From Membranipora membranacea (lineage: Eukaryota; Bryozoa; Gymnolaemata; Cheilostomatida; Membraniporidae): DNA of 64,000 nucleotides. Positions within the stretch are counted from its first letter, which is position 1. Each line of letters opens with the position of its first letter. Under the pieces are notes generated by a model, which was given only the letters and a program-made list of their open reading frames with translations, was not told the DNA's origin and did not search any database. Positions 62,672 to 64,000 of the stretch are shown one piece after another. The DNA lies in contig OU612065.1 in NCBI GenBank assembly GCA_914767715.1, forward strand, positions 12,960,001 to 13,024,000. Direction: 5' to 3'. Made by a program: the position numbers and the translations under genes.

Positions 62672-63712
62672 ATGGCAGACTCAGAGAGTGAGCGAGGTGC
62701 AGAAATTCATCAGAACCAGCCTTTTGACGAATCATTAGACGTTCCAGACTCTGAAGAAGTAGCAAGTGTATATACTCCCAGTCCAAGAGTGCAACTTGGT
62801 GGTCCAAGAGGTACAAGTAGAGGAGAAACACCACCAGACTCAAGAATGTCAAACAACGATGAGGATGATGATATTATGACTGGCCCACCTGATAATGATG
62901 ATTCTCATTATTCTCACCCTGGTATTCACATTGTTTGGCATTGTTAGATGTGTGTGCTGTGCTGTTTCTCCTTGTTTACCATTTCATACTCATTTAACAC
63001 TCCATGTTGCGTATACATCACCTGATTGATCACCTTGTAGCCTGACTTAACAAGCTTATAGCTATAGTCTAAACTATAATATACCCATTCTGCATTTCTA
63101 CTTCAATTTTTCATCAATGTTTCCATATGATATTGATGTACAGCGTCTTTATTTTGTTTAACATGATGTAAGATGTGCGATATCACATCACGGTGAGGAG
63201 CAATACTGATACTTGTCCTTTATAAATTAAGTTGTAGGCATGGCTTTGGTTGATCTATCTAGCACCTTGAGATAATTGGTTAATGAAGTTTCAAATGGAC
63301 TGAGAGGTCATGGCGTGACATCACGAGACATGGTAGAATTAACTTAGATGCTCCTTAACTCTTTCTGTATTGGCAGTACATATACTCCGCTGTGTCTGCG
63401 GAAGCAGCGAACTTCAAACCATGTACGGAGTGTGTACATAAAACAGTTATGGGTATCGGCTACACATACAGTGACCTCAAAGAATATATCCTTGTTGTGT
63501 CAGGCTACTCATTTCATAACGACCTCAATTCCTCATTTTCACATACCTGTACGAATATAATATGACAGGTGGAGGAGGTGATATGCAGCCTCAGCCTGGA
63601 GTTCCTCCCGGCGGCGGCCAGCAGTTTGATGAGGATGATGATGATGACGAGGATGAGTCTGATGAATCAGAAGATGACGATGACGATGATGAGAATGGAG
63701 ATCAGATCGAGG
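62672..63712 (+). CDS. IFT46: IFT46-like intraflagellar transport protein, first two coding exons (partial)
   Basis: Exon 1 is 62672-62921, starts MADSESERG and ends at a GTATTC donor. Exon 2 is 63569-63712, between a TATGACAG acceptor and a GTGAGT donor; the phases fit (HPG joined to GGGDMQPQ). The N-terminal segment IHQNQPFDESLDVPDSEE resembles the QNQPHDEE stretch near the start of algal IFT46. It is followed by an acidic Asp/Glu run and then the start of the conserved EGAYDP-type block, whose remainder lies past the right edge. IFT46 is a core subunit of IFT complex B and is needed for carrying outer-arm dynein into cilia. It sits head to head with CCDC66. The visible part is mostly low complexity, so the name rests on the N-terminal motif, the position of the acidic run and the ciliary neighbour. 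Confidence 0.78.
62950..63560 (+). other. First IFT46 intron
   Basis: Intron of about 650 bp (62,922-63,568). No other coding or repeat structure recognised. Confidence 0.6.
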
Positions 63713-63966
63713 GTGAGTGTGATGCTGCATTCTGTTATTGTATGGTATGGCATGTTACTTTAGCTGTCTTCTCTGCAATATTTATCCGGAGGTCTGATTT
63801 CCTCTGGAGTACATGGCGTGCATTTTTTTTCAGCAGCACTGTTTGACCTCCATGAACGTCAGACTTTTTGCTCCATTTCAATAATTGAGTTTAAATTTTG
63901 AAGCAGTCCAACTCTCAAACAAAGATTGACTGTTTTCAGTAGACCAACTCCATCCTAAACTTGTCT

Positions 63967-64000
63967 ATCCTGTCTTGACAAAGCTTGTCAAGACAGGCTA
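63967..64000. repeat. Dispersed short palindrome at the right edge
   Basis: TATCCTGTCTTGACAAAGCTT and then GTCAAGACAGGCTA; it may continue past the window. It lies in an IFT46 intron. Confidence 0.6.

Overview
Intron-rich, AT-rich animal DNA with canonical GT-AG introns and many old transposon remnants. The two host genes I can name are conserved cilium and centrosome genes. A marine invertebrate, possibly a deuterostome, fits the gene content, but nothing here fixes the species.

Right end (about 51.2-64.0 kb): two genes lie head to head. On the minus strand is a complete 19-coding-exon CCDC66 homologue (copy A, 1,287 codons, all exon phases compatible). On the plus strand, starting at 62,672, are the first two coding exons of what is very probably IFT46. 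Their start codons are about 1.15 kb apart.

Left of copy A (1-51 kb) is a tandem array of partial CCDC66 copies, all on the minus strand. Copies B (45,472-38,097) and D (21,842-14,480) are almost identical 12-exon genes, each with an open frame of about 563 codons. They match the C-terminal part of copy A and lack its N-terminal half. Copies C (about 32.7-28.5 kb) and E (about 2.7 kb to beyond the left edge) are closer to copy A over most of their exons but carry shared stops, a frameshift and a missing exon, so they are pseudogenes. After the 3' end of copies A, B, C and D comes a broken carboxylesterase (type B) gene. Upstream of B and D lies a decayed P-element-type transposase.

The window is built mainly from two long direct copies: about 1-27.65 kb plus 27.65-30.08 kb, against 30.08-50.3 kb plus 50.3-52.9 kb. 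They differ by large indels. The first has extra sequence at about 4.59-10.73 kb (satellites, carboxylesterase 3' exons, repeats) and at 24.8-26.6 kb. The second has extra sequence at 49.27-49.81 kb and a clean 364-bp transposon insertion at 49,959-50,322. Much of the pairing looks almost identical by eye, so either a recent segmental duplication or unmerged haplotypes in the assembly could explain it.

The most interesting structures are: the short CCDC66 paralogues; the shared CCDC66/IFT46 promoter region; a 57-base intronic hairpin kept in all five CCDC66 copies; a 1,070-bp TTAA-flanked near-perfect palindrome in B and D; and a 364-bp element with 9-bp target duplications whose empty site survives in the paralogous copy.
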